A stretch of 64,000 bases of DNA. Origin: Hyaloscypha bicolor E (Eukaryota > Ascomycota > Leotiomycetes > Helotiales > Hyaloscyphaceae). The position numbers and the translations under genes were made by a program. Of the stretch, positions 21,831 to 35,250 are shown piece by piece. The stretch covers positions 1,886,288 to 1,950,287 of the forward strand of contig NW_020194555.1 in the NCBI RefSeq assembly GCF_002865645.1. Direction: 5' to 3'. How positions within the stretch are numbered: position 1 is the stretch's first letter; each line of letters starts with the position of its first letter. A model generated the notes under the pieces. It ran no database searches, was not told where the DNA came from, and saw nothing but the letters and a program-made list of their open reading frames with translations.

Positions 21831-23868
21831 TTATTCCTTATTTTTAGTATTATAAATATAGACCTAGATATAACTTGGGATTAGGTTACTAATCCGAGTT
21901 TATTTATAGATAATTTTATATAGTTAATTATATATTCTTATATATAACTAGTACCCTAGAATTCTTTATAAAGTAGATTTGCGAATATTCTTGGGAATAA
22001 TTATAAACCTTAAGATTATTCTTACTTTTAAAATTATTCTCAAATATAAATAATTTCCTATATAGAAATATAAGTAATAGTACTATTTCTTAGATCTGAG
22101 GCACTTCCTTCCAAGTCTAATCCTTATCCTTTTTTCTTATAAATAAATCCTCTATTCTAGTCTTTATACCTATTATTTTAGTATCTAAACCATACTACTA
22201 TAAATTAGCCCAAAATTCAAGGTAATAATAATAAGGTACTTGAAATATACCTCTTATAAAACCTGCTAATTATAACTTTTCTTACTATACTTTATTACCT
22301 TATTAAGCCTTTCCCCGAGCTTTTCCTTATTACTTTTATGAACTATTTAATTACTTGGCCCTATAGTATAAAACCCAGTCAGGTACTCTATAAAGATATT
22401 TGCGCTTATTTAATAATAGTCTTATAATAATAAGTAGAGCCATATAAAACATATTACTATTATATACTATTTATAAGGTACTATTATATATAAGTAAGTA
22501 TTACAAGCTTAATTAAGTAAGGTTTTCCCTTTAATACCTAATTAGAATATAAGAGAAATATTATTATAATAATATAAATATTTTATAAGGCTAAAGTACT
22601 TTATTATTAGGTAACTAGTAGCTAACTAGGATTACCGAGGGTATAAGAGATAACTATAATAGAAACTATAAAAACCCTCTTTTTTTAAGGTTACTATTAA
22701 GCCACCCTAGCCTTGAGATAATAGTTCCATAACTATACTGCCCTATAACCCTTCTACTAATAAGATAAGGCTAGAAAACCATTTTGGGTTCTAGAAATTA
22801 ATATAATAATATATAATAAATAAAGCAACTAGTAATCTTAATATAAGCTAGCTTTACTTAACTAAAAAGATTATAATAGCATTTGCATAAATAATAATAA
22901 TAAGGCCCTAGTTACCTATTTATATATAGTTTAAAACTAATAGTAACTAGCTTGGTTCTTATTTAAATAGAAGCCATTAATACTAATTTGCTTCTCGAAT
23001 CTTTTACTATTTCTAAGACCCGAGTTACTTAATTAAGGTATAGAGTAAATAAGACCCGGGTTACTTAACTAAAGTATAAAGTATATTATACTCTCTTATT
23101 TTTCTAATTAATTTAATAAGTCGTAAATAAAACAAGGTACTCGAGAATATATTCTGGCTTAAGAATAGTAGCCTACTTATATCTTATAGGCTCGAGCCTA
23201 ATTATAAAGATCTTGGCCCTATATTAGGAATAATTATTAAGATAAGAAAAAGGTAAAGGAAGTAAAGCTCCTAATAACTAGCCATATTCTTAATAGCTTA
23301 TATATAAAAGAACTATAGAGCCTTACACGTATTAATATTATATAATACAATTACCGTATTAATAAAAAATCTAAGGTAATAAGCTTAATTAGTACGATTT
23401 GAGCCATATCTAATCTAAAATAGCTTTAAGGAAAGATATTTATTAGAAGGCTAAAAAAAAACAGAGATATAAATATACGGGATATATATAAAAAATAAGA
23501 AAGTATATAAGGGCCAGGCCTATAAACTTATAGCTTTAAGACCGCTCCCTAACTTAAGATTACCGGGCTTAAAAAGGCTAAGACTATTTAATTATATAGA
23601 TTATAAGATAGATACTATATAAGATATTTTATAACTTAAAGGCTACTTCCTCTTACTTTTTACTTAGTTAGTATTTATATTACCCTCTTTTAAATCCTAT
23701 TACTTTACTTTTAAATAAATAGTTTCATGTATTCTTAAGGGCCGCCATAATACCTTTCCCTAATATTTAATACCTTAATTTTTATTCTAACTCTCCTCTA
23801 ATTTAATATTATAAGATACTTATATTAATTAGATATAATTCATTATATAAAGAATTATCCCAGGCCTA

Positions 23869-23982
23869 CTTAAATAGTTTTAGTATACTTAAATAATTTT
23901 AGTATACCTAAATAGTTTTAGCTCACTTAAATAGTTTTATTATACTTAAATAGTTTAAGTAAGACTTAAATAGTTCAAGTTA
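23869..23982 (-). repeat. Right inverted array, five to six 19-bp units
   Basis: Units start at 23869, 23888, 23907, 23926 and 23945 with core TAAATAGTTTTAG, the reverse complement of the array at 20945-21039. A degenerate sixth unit lies at 23964-23982. Transitions among units are C/T or G/A. Confidence 0.85.
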
Positions 23983-26200
23983 ATAGCATTAATTAACTCA
24001 AAGCAGAAATTCAAAATAAGTATTATAATATCCGTAATAATAAGTTCCATTTTTTAATATTTTGGCTATTTAAAATACTTTAACTAATATAGTAATAGCC
24101 TTTCTAGTCTTAGTTTAAAGCCCGATTATTAAAGGTCCTTATGACTTCTTTAATTAAGACAGGAAATTTAATAAATAAAGGCATATATTAATTATATATA
24201 TAAAGAGTAATTATAAAATAAGATAGCTTATAATTCATTTATTTACTTCTCTTAAATTATTTGCGAATTACTAATCTTCTTATTAATAGGGCGTGTTCCC
24301 TATAACTATTTACTAATATAAGGTATTATTTAGCTATTATTAAATAGCTATACTTTAAGTAGCCGCTTTCTCAAATCCTTATTATTTTATTAATTAGATA
24401 TTAATTAAGTTATTCTCAATATATCCTTCTTACTTATTTATAATTATAAGTAAAATCGCTTTACTATAAGAAAAAGTAGTAGAACTACTAAAAACCTTAA
24501 CTAGCTAAGATAAAATTCTCCTTATTTTGAGATTTATTCCCTTAAATTATAGTACTATTATTAAGCTAATATCTAAATAATAGAGGCCCATACTTAATAC
24601 TTAATTAAACTTCCTTTATAGAAGTAGAACCCGGCCTTAATACTATAATTCTAATAAGTACGCAACTACGAAAATTATAGACAGGGCCTATTAAAGACAC
24701 CTTTTACCTACTAGTTCTTCTTAGAATAGGAACTAGCTTTTTTTATTAATAAAGTCTTCTATAGATATTATTATAATTACCAAAAGATTTAACCTTAATA
24801 TTTATATAGTACTTTATTAGATTTCATATAAGTACTAGGTATCTTAGGTATTTAACTTAAAAGATAATTTGGCTTTGAATTTTCTTAATATAATAGAAAG
24901 TTTTAATACTTATTATATTTAATATATTTAAAATCTCGAAATTCTTAGAAAAGAAATAAAAAAATGGAATCTACTTATAAAGGCAAGTTTACTTAATAGT
25001 ATAAGGCTAGTTAGTTATTAATCTTATAATAAGAACTATAATATTAATATCCTTTATTATTCTAGGTAATCTTTACTTATAGGGCCCCTAGCGACTTATT
25101 TAAGCTACTTAATACTATTAATTTCTTAATAAATCTAGCTAAATAAGTCGCGAAATAATCTCGTAATATAATACAAATACTTAAACGGTTTTTAATTCTA
25201 GCTATATGCTTCTAATACGCGATTATAACTAGTTATTACTACTTAATCTTAGCCTAATTTGCCCTTTAAGACAGTATTAAATAGTATAATATAAAGAATT
25301 TAGTAAAGCAAATTACAAATAATATATATAAGCTCTTTTATAGTATTAACTTTGCTATAAATCTTCTTTATAATAGTTCTAGTATTAAAATAATTATTAT
25401 ATACTAGTTAAAGCTCTCTAATAATATTATAGTATATTTAATTACAGATTCATAATTATATCCTTATATAATAGAACTTATATTAGTATATTAATATTCT
25501 TAAGATATATTATATTAACTAATTAGAGATAGGATTTAATTTACTTAGGGAATATTACTTTTATAATAGTAATAAGATCTGGCCTTATAAAACTAGGTAA
25601 TTAACTTAATATACTATCCTAAACCTAAATAATTATTAGTTTATAGAACGGCTTTACTAGTACTTAAGAATACATAAATCTTAATTAAACCTGCTTTCTA
25701 TATTTAGATATCCCTAGGCTATAATAGTTAGGCCTAGAGAAAGCATTTTATATACTATATATATTCTAGTAGTATCTCGGACTAAGGAAACAAGAAATAA
25801 GGCAGGGAATAGTAAGGCAAGGAAAAGTAAGGCAAGAAGTAATTAGGCAAGAAATAGTTAGGTAAGAAGTAATAAAATAAGGAATAGTAAGGCAGGAAAT
25901 ATAAGTAAGGCAAGTAAAATAGGGATCAGGTAAGTTATTTAAGAGAAAAAATACTTTAAGGTCCATATTTATAACTAGTATTAGCTATTAGTAAATATAT
26001 ACTATATTTAATTAAGAATACTCCTTCTTTAAAATACTTTTATAGAACTAATTAATTAAAATAAAACATTATACTTAATTAAATAATATATAGTTATAAC
26101 TTAAAAATAATAATAACGGGAGTTAATATAAGTTATATATATTAGAAACTCATAAAAACTATAATTAATAAAAATTAGTAATATTAAGACTTAATATTCC
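23983..26200. other. Heavily decayed AT-rich DNA
   Basis: No gene was recognised. A plus frame near 24780-25000 keeps some open stretches but shows no known motif. The only distinct structure is the minisatellite at 25785-25930. Confidence 0.45.
25785..25930. repeat. Minisatellite, about 15-bp unit AAGGCAAGAAATAGT
   Basis: Eight or nine imperfect units follow each other (AAGGCAGGGAATAGT, AAGGCAAGGAAAAGT, AAGGCAAGAAGTAATT and so on, 13-16 bp). The minus-strand open frame here is only the translation of the array (repeating CLT/CLI-type residues) and is not a gene. Confidence 0.75.
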
Positions 26201-29200
26201 GGGATCTTGCTTTCTCTTAAAAAGGAAATATAAATTAGTAAGCTCCGGGCCCTTTGTCTTATAAAAGATTAAATCTTCGAGTATTATTACTAGTTATACT
26301 TATAAATCTTTAAATAGGCTTAAAGAGAGCTACTTAAAAATATATATACTTAAATAAAAATCTTTAGGTATTTCGTCTTTATATATGGCCTTTATTAATA
26401 AGTCTTAAAAGAACTTCCGGTATTTATGAAATACAACGGAATTTATATGTTATAAGACTAGGTAATAAACTATTATTAAATCTAGAAATCCGCTCTTAAG
26501 TAGCCTTTTTAATAATAACTTTCTAAAGAAGTTCGAATTATAATATTAAGTACTAATAACTATAAGTCTTATCTTTACTCAACCCGAAAAGCTCTTTATT
26601 AATATCTTTTAATATTAATAAAAACACATAATAGGCTAATTTATTTATTATAACTTCTCTTATATTAAATTTATTTCTTAGTTTTACTCTTACCAAAAGA
26701 TTTATAAACTCTCTAATAATTAAAAGAGATTCGAGAATATAAATCGAGAATATTAAGGATTATATTAAGTATATTACTCAAAATACTATTAATAGTAACT
26801 ATCCCAATTACTTAAAATAAGAAGCTTTACTCAAATAAGACCTTAATTCTTATAAGACAAAAAGAATAATAATTAATAATACTAAGACTCTTATTACTTA
26901 TTCGGAAAATAATATTAATAACTCGATTATACCCAAGAACTCTTTCTGGCCTAATAAGAACTAATGCTTTACTTTAATAATATAGAAAAATTCAAGAGAT
27001 CCTTAACCCTTATAATATATGGTTCTAGAAAGACTAGAAGCTTAATTACTAGCCAGAACTAATATAACTTTATATAACGGGAATAAGCTAGCCGCAAATT
27101 AAGTTCATAATAACTCCGAGGCTTACTTAATTATAAGTTAACTTTATTTAAATAAGAAGGTATCTTAAGTTAAATAAAGTAAATATAAGATATACTCGAA
27201 TTAATTTTATAACTAGTACTTTCCCTTAAATCCCGAGTAATAAGAGAATAAGATTAAATAATTATATGCTTTAGTCTCGAAGTTAACCTCTTCTTACTTA
27301 ATAACTGCCCTGCCTTAATTAAGACTCTCATATAATCTCCTTATAATAAGATTTAAGTCTTATAATAAAATACTTACTTTATTATAACCTCTATTATTAT
27401 TAAACCAAGAATTTCTTATATTTTAAAAAAAATTCAACTCAATTACTTATATAATAAAGGAAATACTTAATATAGTAAATTAAAGTAATAAACCTTTGCC
27501 CTTACTAAATAACTTTCACGAAATAAACTATTCTTTTATAATTTAAAAAGCAATAACTTAAAAAGATTTAATAGCGCGAACTAACTATAACCTTTCTTTA
27601 TAGAAATCTAATTTATTACTATTAGCTATACTTGCTCTTATTATATTAAATATAATTATAAGAGGAAGTCTAAGGGGAATTTTAATTCGAAATTTATTAA
27701 AGGTTACCTTAAAAACTATACTAGTAAGTTAATATCCTAATAATTACGCAAGCTCTTTAATAAAATAAAACAACCTCGAGGTTAATTATATAAGTAAGCT
27801 CTAAGTCTAGTACTTACCCCAAGTCTAATACTTATAATAAAAACTCAAATTAAGTTATATATAAGATACTAGATATATTAAAATAGGAAAAAAAAGTATA
27901 ATAAAACGAAGCCTTTTTATAAGTTTTTTATTATTATTTTCTCGCTTAGAATTCAATTAATATAAAGTAAGTAAAAATTATAAGAGAATAAATATTATAT
28001 ACGAATATCTAAAGAAAGAGATATAGAAAGCATACTTATCTCGGAGATTTAGCTTAAGGGAAGTAAGTAAAAATATAATAATATAAAAAAGAATTATTAA
28101 TATATAATTATTATATTTTACTTTTAGATAACTTTATTTATATTAGAACTTTATTTATTTATTATTACCCTAACCTCTCATTCCAGGTGCCCTCGCCTTA
28201 TAAACTCTTAATAATTCCCGGAAAACAAAAAAACAAAACTATATAATTAAGAAATAATTAAATACTTAATTAGAAAGCACTCTAGTACTACCTATTTAAT
28301 AAAGCTTATACCCTAGCTAACCTCCTTTAATATAGGCCAGGTACTATTCTCTATTACGGGCCTTATTACCAAACATCCGTTTCGGCTTTATATCCTTTAG
28401 CCCTATAGGTAGAAGCTAAAAGACAAGTAGGTATATAGAGCTTGAGCTACTTCCCCGTCTAGCTATAGGGGAAAGCTTATTTCTCTAGGATAGACCATAT
28501 TCTAGTATATATATATTATAGCCCGAGTCTAGCCTAAAAATTTTAAAAAGTCTAGTCCCAAGGGTATAATTAAAGCATACTAGGGACTCCAGAAGCCTAC
28601 TTGCCTCTGGCCTATATAATATTTAAACATGTATATACTATAGCTTAAGTCCTGCCTAGGAACTAGTAAAAAATCCACTTCCACGACTTGCCCTTTTTCT
28701 TATATACTAGTAAGTACTACTCGTCTATAGGATCTTATAGGATATTTATCCTCGTACCCGAATGGCCTAGCTTGTCCTCGCTCAAACATCCGTTACCGTT
28801 ACTACCGAGTTCTGGATTATTATTACTTAATTTACTCTCGTTATTATTACTACTTAATAGCTTACTTTTCCGTAATATAAAGGCCCTAGTATTAATAACT
28901 TTATTATTCTGGGGTCAGATATACGTTGCATTAATGTTATTATGGCCTGCCTCCGTAATAATTAATAATAATATATACTAGCTAAAGCTATTTAAGAAAT
29001 ACGAATATTACTTTATTAGTATAATAGTAAAGTCATTAATCTTCCCTATGTGGCCGGTACTCGTAATAAGTCAAGCTAGCTAGATAAAAGAGACTTCTTG
29101 CCTATTATAACTATCCCGGATTATTACTATAAAGAAGTAGTAGTATATAAAGTACGAATAGAATATAATCTCGGTTAGTATTAGTAAGGTAGCTCTAGAT

Positions 29201-32090
29201 AATTGGCTAAGGCTAGAGTTATCTAGTAATATTATTATATTTATACTTTAGGGTATAGAAGGCGCTAGTAAAGGCAATTAGCCCTCGGTACTCGAGCTTA
29301 TAGTAACTCTTAACCTCTAGTTAAAAGGGGAATATGACTTAGGATACTAGTAATAGGGCTCGGAGAGAGGTTTATGCTAGCGGGAAGAGCTTTACTAAAG
29401 AAGGTACCTGCGCTTCTTATATATTAGGCTACTATAAGATAAGAATGGCTGCTTCCGCTTGGTAAGACGTGGTTCCTTCTTATTATCCTCGACTGAGTTA
29501 GTACTATTAAGCTCGTTATTACTATTATAATTGCTTTGGCTTCCTGCCTCGTTATAATTTGGCTCTAAAGATTATTTGAGGTTGGGAAGCAATTGCCTTT
29601 AATTAGCTAGTCTTGGACTTCTATTAACTCTTTTAGCTATTTCTGCTAGTACTACTATATTTACTTCTTACTATAGTTTCTTGTCTTTATTCTTACTATA
29701 GCCTTTGTCCTATTCCTGCTCTATATCTTGCTACTCCCTTACTACTTTATTAATGAGGAGAATATCGAATATATAGTTAACTAGCTTATATTTATATACT
29801 ATGCCTTAACCGGTATAAAAACAACTTTCTTAACTAAGCTAGTTCTCTGGTAATGCTCTGTAATAGTATTAAGGCGGGCTTTAGGGGCGAGCAGAATAGG
29901 ATATTATAGCCTCGGATCTGGTATAGCGCGATCCTCCTATACTAATACTATTATATAATAGCTTGCTCGAGAGGCACGAAGAAAGAGTATGAGAAGGCAA
30001 AGAGTCTGGTATTAAAGCTCCTTATTCCGCAAGCCGCAAGTACGGAGCCGGCTTAGGGAAGTTATTAATATCGTGCTACTTATTAGAACTATAAGGAGGG
30101 GCCGGAGTTATTAAGTTAATAGCTATCTCTAGGCTATTAAAAAGTCTAGTGCCTAGTACTATTATACTTTTGGTACGAAGACTAATATTATTAGCTTTGG
30201 CTTTAGAAGTACTCAAGTTATTATTACCTAGGAAAATAATTAGATTTTTTATACTATATTAGAAAACTAGTTATCTATTTCCATAATAGTATAGTAAGTA
30301 TGCTTACCTAAACTCCTGCCTAAATTATTGCCTAGTACTAACCCGTTATTCTCAAGAGAGCTGCCCTTCTTCTCTATAGTTATATTAGTAACTCTAAAGG
30401 CTATATTATCCGGATACCGATTCTCTATTATAAAGCCCTCCTTTTATAATACGATATACAAGATATCTTTAATAGTGGGAAGGTTATTATTATTATTATT
30501 ACTATTACTATTATAGACCATACCCGTTTCTGCTCAGATTTCTATAAGTTAGTTACTATTACTAGAAAACAAATATATCTCGATCTTAGAGCATATCTCG
30601 AATTCCAGGCCTATTACCTCTATTATTATTAGCTACTACTACTACTACCGGTCGCGGCATACTAAGTACTATATTATTCGGTTTAATATACTAGAGCTTA
30701 TTAAAGATACTAACTTGCTTCGGGGCAGGTTTATAGCGGGTTACTATACTCTTAAAATATAGAGGAGTTAGTACATAAGTATATGATTTAGTAAAAGTAG
30801 CTATCTCAAGCACGTGAAAATAATTAGGAGTATTCGAGAAGTTCTCGGCTAGCTACTAGCTATATAACTAGACTATAGAATAATAGTAAAGACAAGGAAA
30901 TTAAAGGATTTATATAGACTTCTTATACTATCCTCGTATAACCGGAATATGCTCTATAGCCGGTATTATACTATTCTCTCCCTCTCCTAATACTATTTCC
31001 GTAAAAAAAGCCTCGGTATTAATACTATTCCTCTCGTATAGAGAGATCCGCCCTACTATAAGGCCCTATTACTATTAATCCTGTGCTCTTATACCGGAAT
31101 ATGCCTATCCGTAGCTATTATCCCTACTTTACTATATATCTTAATTAGCTAATCTTAGTATTATCTCTCAATTATTAGCGAGGCCGTAAAAAGCTAAGCA
31201 AGAAGAAGTAATAATTATTATATGAGAAAGGGGTATATGACTTCGGATATTGCCCTCTTTACCTATCCAAAGGCTTTAGGCAGACTAGTATACTAGTATA
31301 TTCCAGGTCTTTCCCGTTATCCGATGTCTCAGCTACTAATCCTATAGCTAGCGTAGTCCAAATAGCGGATCCTCTAAGGAATGCGCCTAGTAAAGTCTCG
31401 TATAATCCTGCCGCCTCGGATTAGCCCAGGGCCACGTAATTAAGACAAATATAACATGTATTATAGCAAGAGAGAAACTCACTAGGACGCTCCTAATATA
31501 TTATTTACCTATAATACCTGGGGTATAGCTAGGCAGAAGACAGGCCGTATTATCTTAAGGCATTTCTATAACTAGCTATTATACTATAACGAGGGCAGGC
31601 CTTATCTATAGCGTCTTAGTCTCTGGAGTATACTATAGTAAGAGGCAGTAATAGTATAATAACAAAGTAGATTACGAGAGGGTCTGGATACTATTAAGCT
31701 CGTAACTTAGTTAATACGAGGCAAACATGTAAGGAGATCCGTATTATAGCTATTTAGTAGTATTAAGGCTAGAGGGGGCAATTACGGATTCTGGTTAAAG
31801 CTACCCCGCACCTCGCTAGTGCGGTCTTCTTAGCTATGGCGTAGCTAATTAGGGGAGCCTGGCGGGAAGGGGTAGGATTCTAGGCAGAAGGGCCAAATAC
31901 GCATAAAGAATAAGTACCGAGCATTATGAGGCGGAGGTTATTGGGTTATTAAAAAGGAAGGAAGAAGGGAAAGAAGCGAGTAATAGAGTCGCGAGATTTT
32001 TATACCCCGCAAAAGCGGCGGCCGGCCCGTATATACGCCTTGCCTAATACGGCGATTACGGTTTCCGCATACGGGCTTGCCGTCTAGTCA
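26200..32090. other. Less AT-rich decayed segment, coding content unresolved
   Basis: C and G are more frequent here than on either side, mostly as CpC, CpG and CpT, so the parent was probably GC-rich and RIP took out mainly CpA. The plus frame with first codon base at 26701 reads for long stretches if TAG/TAA are ignored, continuing through 28762 (ATGGCC) to about 31990. Another plus frame looks equally good from about 30900 to 32085 (RVIESRDFYTPQKRRPARIY near its end). Because both read well, I cannot say which is coding. Short frames at 28688-28981 and 30328-30516 (a run of Leu from TTA repeats) are not convincing alone. The segment ends abruptly where LINE copy A begins. Confidence 0.35.
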
Positions 32091-32093
32091 TTT

Positions 32094-34228
32094 ACTAATC
32101 TAAATAAGTTTTGGATATAGATAAGAAATAGTATAAGAAATATAGGGCTATTTTATAAAATACTAATAAATATAGATCTAAATACTTTAATACTATTATT
32201 AAAAGCTAGTTATAATACTCGGTTATCTAAGAATAATAATACCCAGAAAATAAGACTAATAAATAGTAATAAACTAATTATAATCTATAATAGCCTATTT
32301 TTAAATATATAATTAAAGGCACTTTTAATATCTAGAAAAAGAATACTAGTTTTTAGTTTATAGGACTTATTAGCTTCTATTTTATTTTATAATAATAAAG
32401 TAGTATTAATAGCTAATTTATAGAATCTATTTCTTATTTAAAAATAGTATAATAGATTACTAGTCTCGACTAAATAACTAAATTGCCTAGCTAGTATTTT
32501 TTTAGAACCCTTTTCTAAATAATTAAATAGAGAAATAACTTAATATATTTTAAATAAAAAATAGTTTAATTTTCTTAATTTCTTTAAAATAAAGCTAGTA
32601 GCTTATTTCCAGATTTTAGAATAGTATTCCTTATTAATAAATAAGAAATATAGCTTATAAAAAATATCTGGAAAAATTCTATAAATATAAATTATAATCT
32701 CTTAAGTAACTAAGTCTGGTTCTGGGATTTTTCCCTTTATCTTAGAAATACAGGCTTATTCTAGTTCTATTTTAAATAAAATAGACCAGTTCTATTTTAA
32801 GCTAGGCCTATAGTTTATTAGACTAGTAGATTTAGTAATTAGAAATAGTAGGAAAAGTATAGTTCTAAAAATATTATCCTTTTTTTAGAAAGTCAATTTT
32901 AGCTTATTATTACTATTTAAGATACTAGATATAGATTAATATATAATATCTTTAGTATATTTTATAGCTTTAAAAATCGAGTAGAAATCTTTATTTTCTA
33001 AGAACTTATTCTAATATATTAGCTTAGTACTTTTAATAGTATTAAAATAGGTATTTTTTATATTTTAGAATTCTTATTTATAGAAAGTATATTCTAAAGC
33101 TTTAGATTTATAGTTATAGTATAGTATTAATTTATATAAGGTCTTTAAGTCCTTATTCTACTAAGGTTTAGAATATAGACTAGTAATAGATTTTGAAATA
33201 CTATTACTAGCTACTTCTATTATTCTATTAATAAAGCCTTTTATTAATAGGTCTAGTTTATAGTTTCTAGATATATTAGTAAATAGAAAGAATATATTCT
33301 TAAAGCTATTAATAAGGTAGCTTATAAATTTAGTCCAGTCTGCTTTTTTAGTATTAAATCTAACTGGATTAGAACTAGAGCTATAAGTCAATTTACTAAT
33401 AATAAATATAACTCCAAAGTAATTAGAACCTAAATCTAATAATATTTACTATTCTATTAGTAATAAAGCTTAAGTCTAATATAAAAGAAATAGATATATT
33501 AGATTTATAAAAGATATTTTTCTCTGGTTTATTTAATAGCCTTAGAGAATAGTTCTTTATATAGCTAATTAAATAAACTATATAATTACTTTAAGGTTTA
33601 AAGGAATTTTACTAAAGATAATATATATTAAAATTACCTAGTAATAAAGAGCTATTATAGAAAGTAGTAAGTAAAATATCTTCTTTTAATATAGTTAATA
33701 TATTATTAAAGTCTTCTAGATAAATTATATTATAGAAATTAATTAATTATATTTTTAGTATATTTAAACTTAAGTCTATAATTAAGTAATTAGGATTATT
33801 TAGTAAATTTAAGGCTAAACTAGCTTATAGTTTATAAGCTATATAAAATAGAGTTCTAGATCTTAGGATATTATAATTCGGGAGTATTTGGAAATAGCTA
33901 GAATATATAATAGAATAATATTTTTAATTATTATTTCCTATTATTATCTAAAGCTTCTGAATTACTAGAACTTTAATATTTAGTTCTATAGCTATTTATA
34001 AAATGTTTTTAGTAATAGAGCTATTATAATTTATATTAATTTATAGTATTTTAATATAGCTATTTATTAATAGTAATAGTAGAAATTATAGTAGTAATAG
34101 CTTTTTTAATTACTAAATAAACCTTATATAACTTAGAACTAGCTAAATAAATAGCATTTAAATAATTAGAATATTTAGTAGTTATATAAAAGTATTTTTT
34201 ATTCTTTTTTTTATAAATAAAACAAAAA
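32094..34228 (-). mobile_element. Tad-like LINE, internal fragment (copy A)
   Basis: Read on the minus strand, it starts inside the ORF1 zinc-knuckle segment (near 34228), passes the ORF1/ORF2 junction and the endonuclease domain, and stops inside the reverse transcriptase just before the catalytic aspartates (32094). The stretch at 33391-33161 encodes SSSSNPVRFNTKKADWTKF, the same sequence seen in copies B, C and E. It lacks both the 5' end and the 3' end with the poly-A tail, so it did not arise by simple 5'-truncated retrotransposition. It is heavily mutated. Confidence 0.85.
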
Positions 34229-35250
34229 TAGCTTTGTCGGAATAGTCGGAATTAATAGGGAGGTAAGGTCTTAAAAACTAAAGTCTTAAAGAGTAAAGTA
34301 AAGTAATGGTTTAAATCATAAACTAAAGAGTAAAGTGATTTTAAAGTACTATTTAAGTGCTTGATTTTCTGGTTCTAAGGAGGGAAATCTAGCTACTTAA
34401 ATAATAAAATCTAGCTATACTAAACTACGAGAATGACTCATAACTCTATTAATTATAATAAGTACGGCCTATAAATCCACCGATTATTAGAAATCAAATT
34501 ATAAGACAGCTAAATAAATGTCTTATTAAATCGTAATTATGGCTTAATAGATATCCCGATCTTATAAACCGAATCCTTAGTTCCAAATCCAAGTCACGTT
34601 CTTAATTAGCTAAGAGCTTACTAAGAAATCACGTTCTTAATTAGCTAAGAGCTTACTAAGAAATCACGTTCTTAATTAGCTAAGAACTTACTAAGAGATT
34701 TTAGCTACTTATAAGAGGGCTCTCTTAAATAAGAGATAAAATAGCCTAATAAGGCTAGTTTAATTTTTATAATTTATAGTTATTAGTTAAGGTAACTATT
34801 TAATATAAAAATTTAAGTCTTTATAGAATAATAATTCTTAAGTTAAAGACTTTTTAAATCTCTTAGTTACTACTTTAATTTTGGAATTTAATAATTAAAG
34901 TAATTATTAATTAAAGTAATTATTAATTAAAGTAGATTTTGTTTTAAATATAAAATACTATATATAGTAGTATATTATATAAAAAGGTTCTAGTGTTTTT
35001 TATTTAATATATAATAACTTATATTATTAAAGAAAGTAATATATAAATAATTATTTAATTATTTAAATATAATAACTATCTTTTTAATCTATTATAAACT
35101 TTCTAGCTTATAGGTTTTTTGAGGATTTATTTCCTGGTCCTTTAACTACTAATACTATAAAACTAGTATAATTACTCTAAAGTTTATATAACTCTTCTTT
35201 AACTATTTGGTTTCTCCGGGAAGTATTCCGGAGAAATAAAGTAAATCTAA
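34229..35250. other. Spacer between LINE copies A and B, with tandem repeats
   Basis: The spacer holds a 35-bp tandem repeat (34591-34695), a 16-bp A/T repeat based on ATTAAAGTAATTATTA at about 34880-34930, and an AT-rich part with TATA-like words near 34960-35010. No gene was recognised. It might include a decayed LTR or promoter, but I cannot show it. Confidence 0.4.
34591..34695. repeat. 35-bp tandem repeat, three units
   Basis: Units at 34591-34625, 34626-34660 and 34661-34695 share TCACGTTCTTAATTAGCTAA and the following GAGCTTACTAAG, differing at one or two positions. The near identity, in a region where other repeats are scrambled, suggests the array expanded after most of the mutation. 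Confidence 0.9.

Larger units (their letters stand above)
20945..23963. mobile_element. Candidate 3.0 kb DNA element bounded by inverted 19-bp arrays
   Basis: Five tandem copies of TATACTAAAACTATTTAAn (19 bp) lie at 20945-21039. Five copies of the reverse complement lie at 23869-23963. The outermost unit on each side shares a variant (ACTTAAACTATTTAAG instead of ACTAAAACTATTTA), so the arrays mirror each other unit by unit and behave as one pair of terminal inverted repeats about 95 bp long. The interior is RIP-decayed and includes a coding relic at 21299-21830. No transposase motif could be recognised and no target-site duplication is obvious. Confidence 0.5.

Noticed and set aside
25766..25966. 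66-codon minus-strand open frame with repeating CLT residues
   Set aside because: It is a translation of the 15-bp minisatellite.
28688..28981. 97-codon open frame, Leu-rich
   Set aside because: It is composed of TTA/CTA/CTT runs from decayed DNA, has no domain, and competes with another equally readable frame.
30320..32085. Assignment of the readable stretches to a telomere-linked helicase or another large fungal gene
   Set aside because: No ATP-binding or helicase motif could be found, and two frames read equally well, so any name would be a guess.
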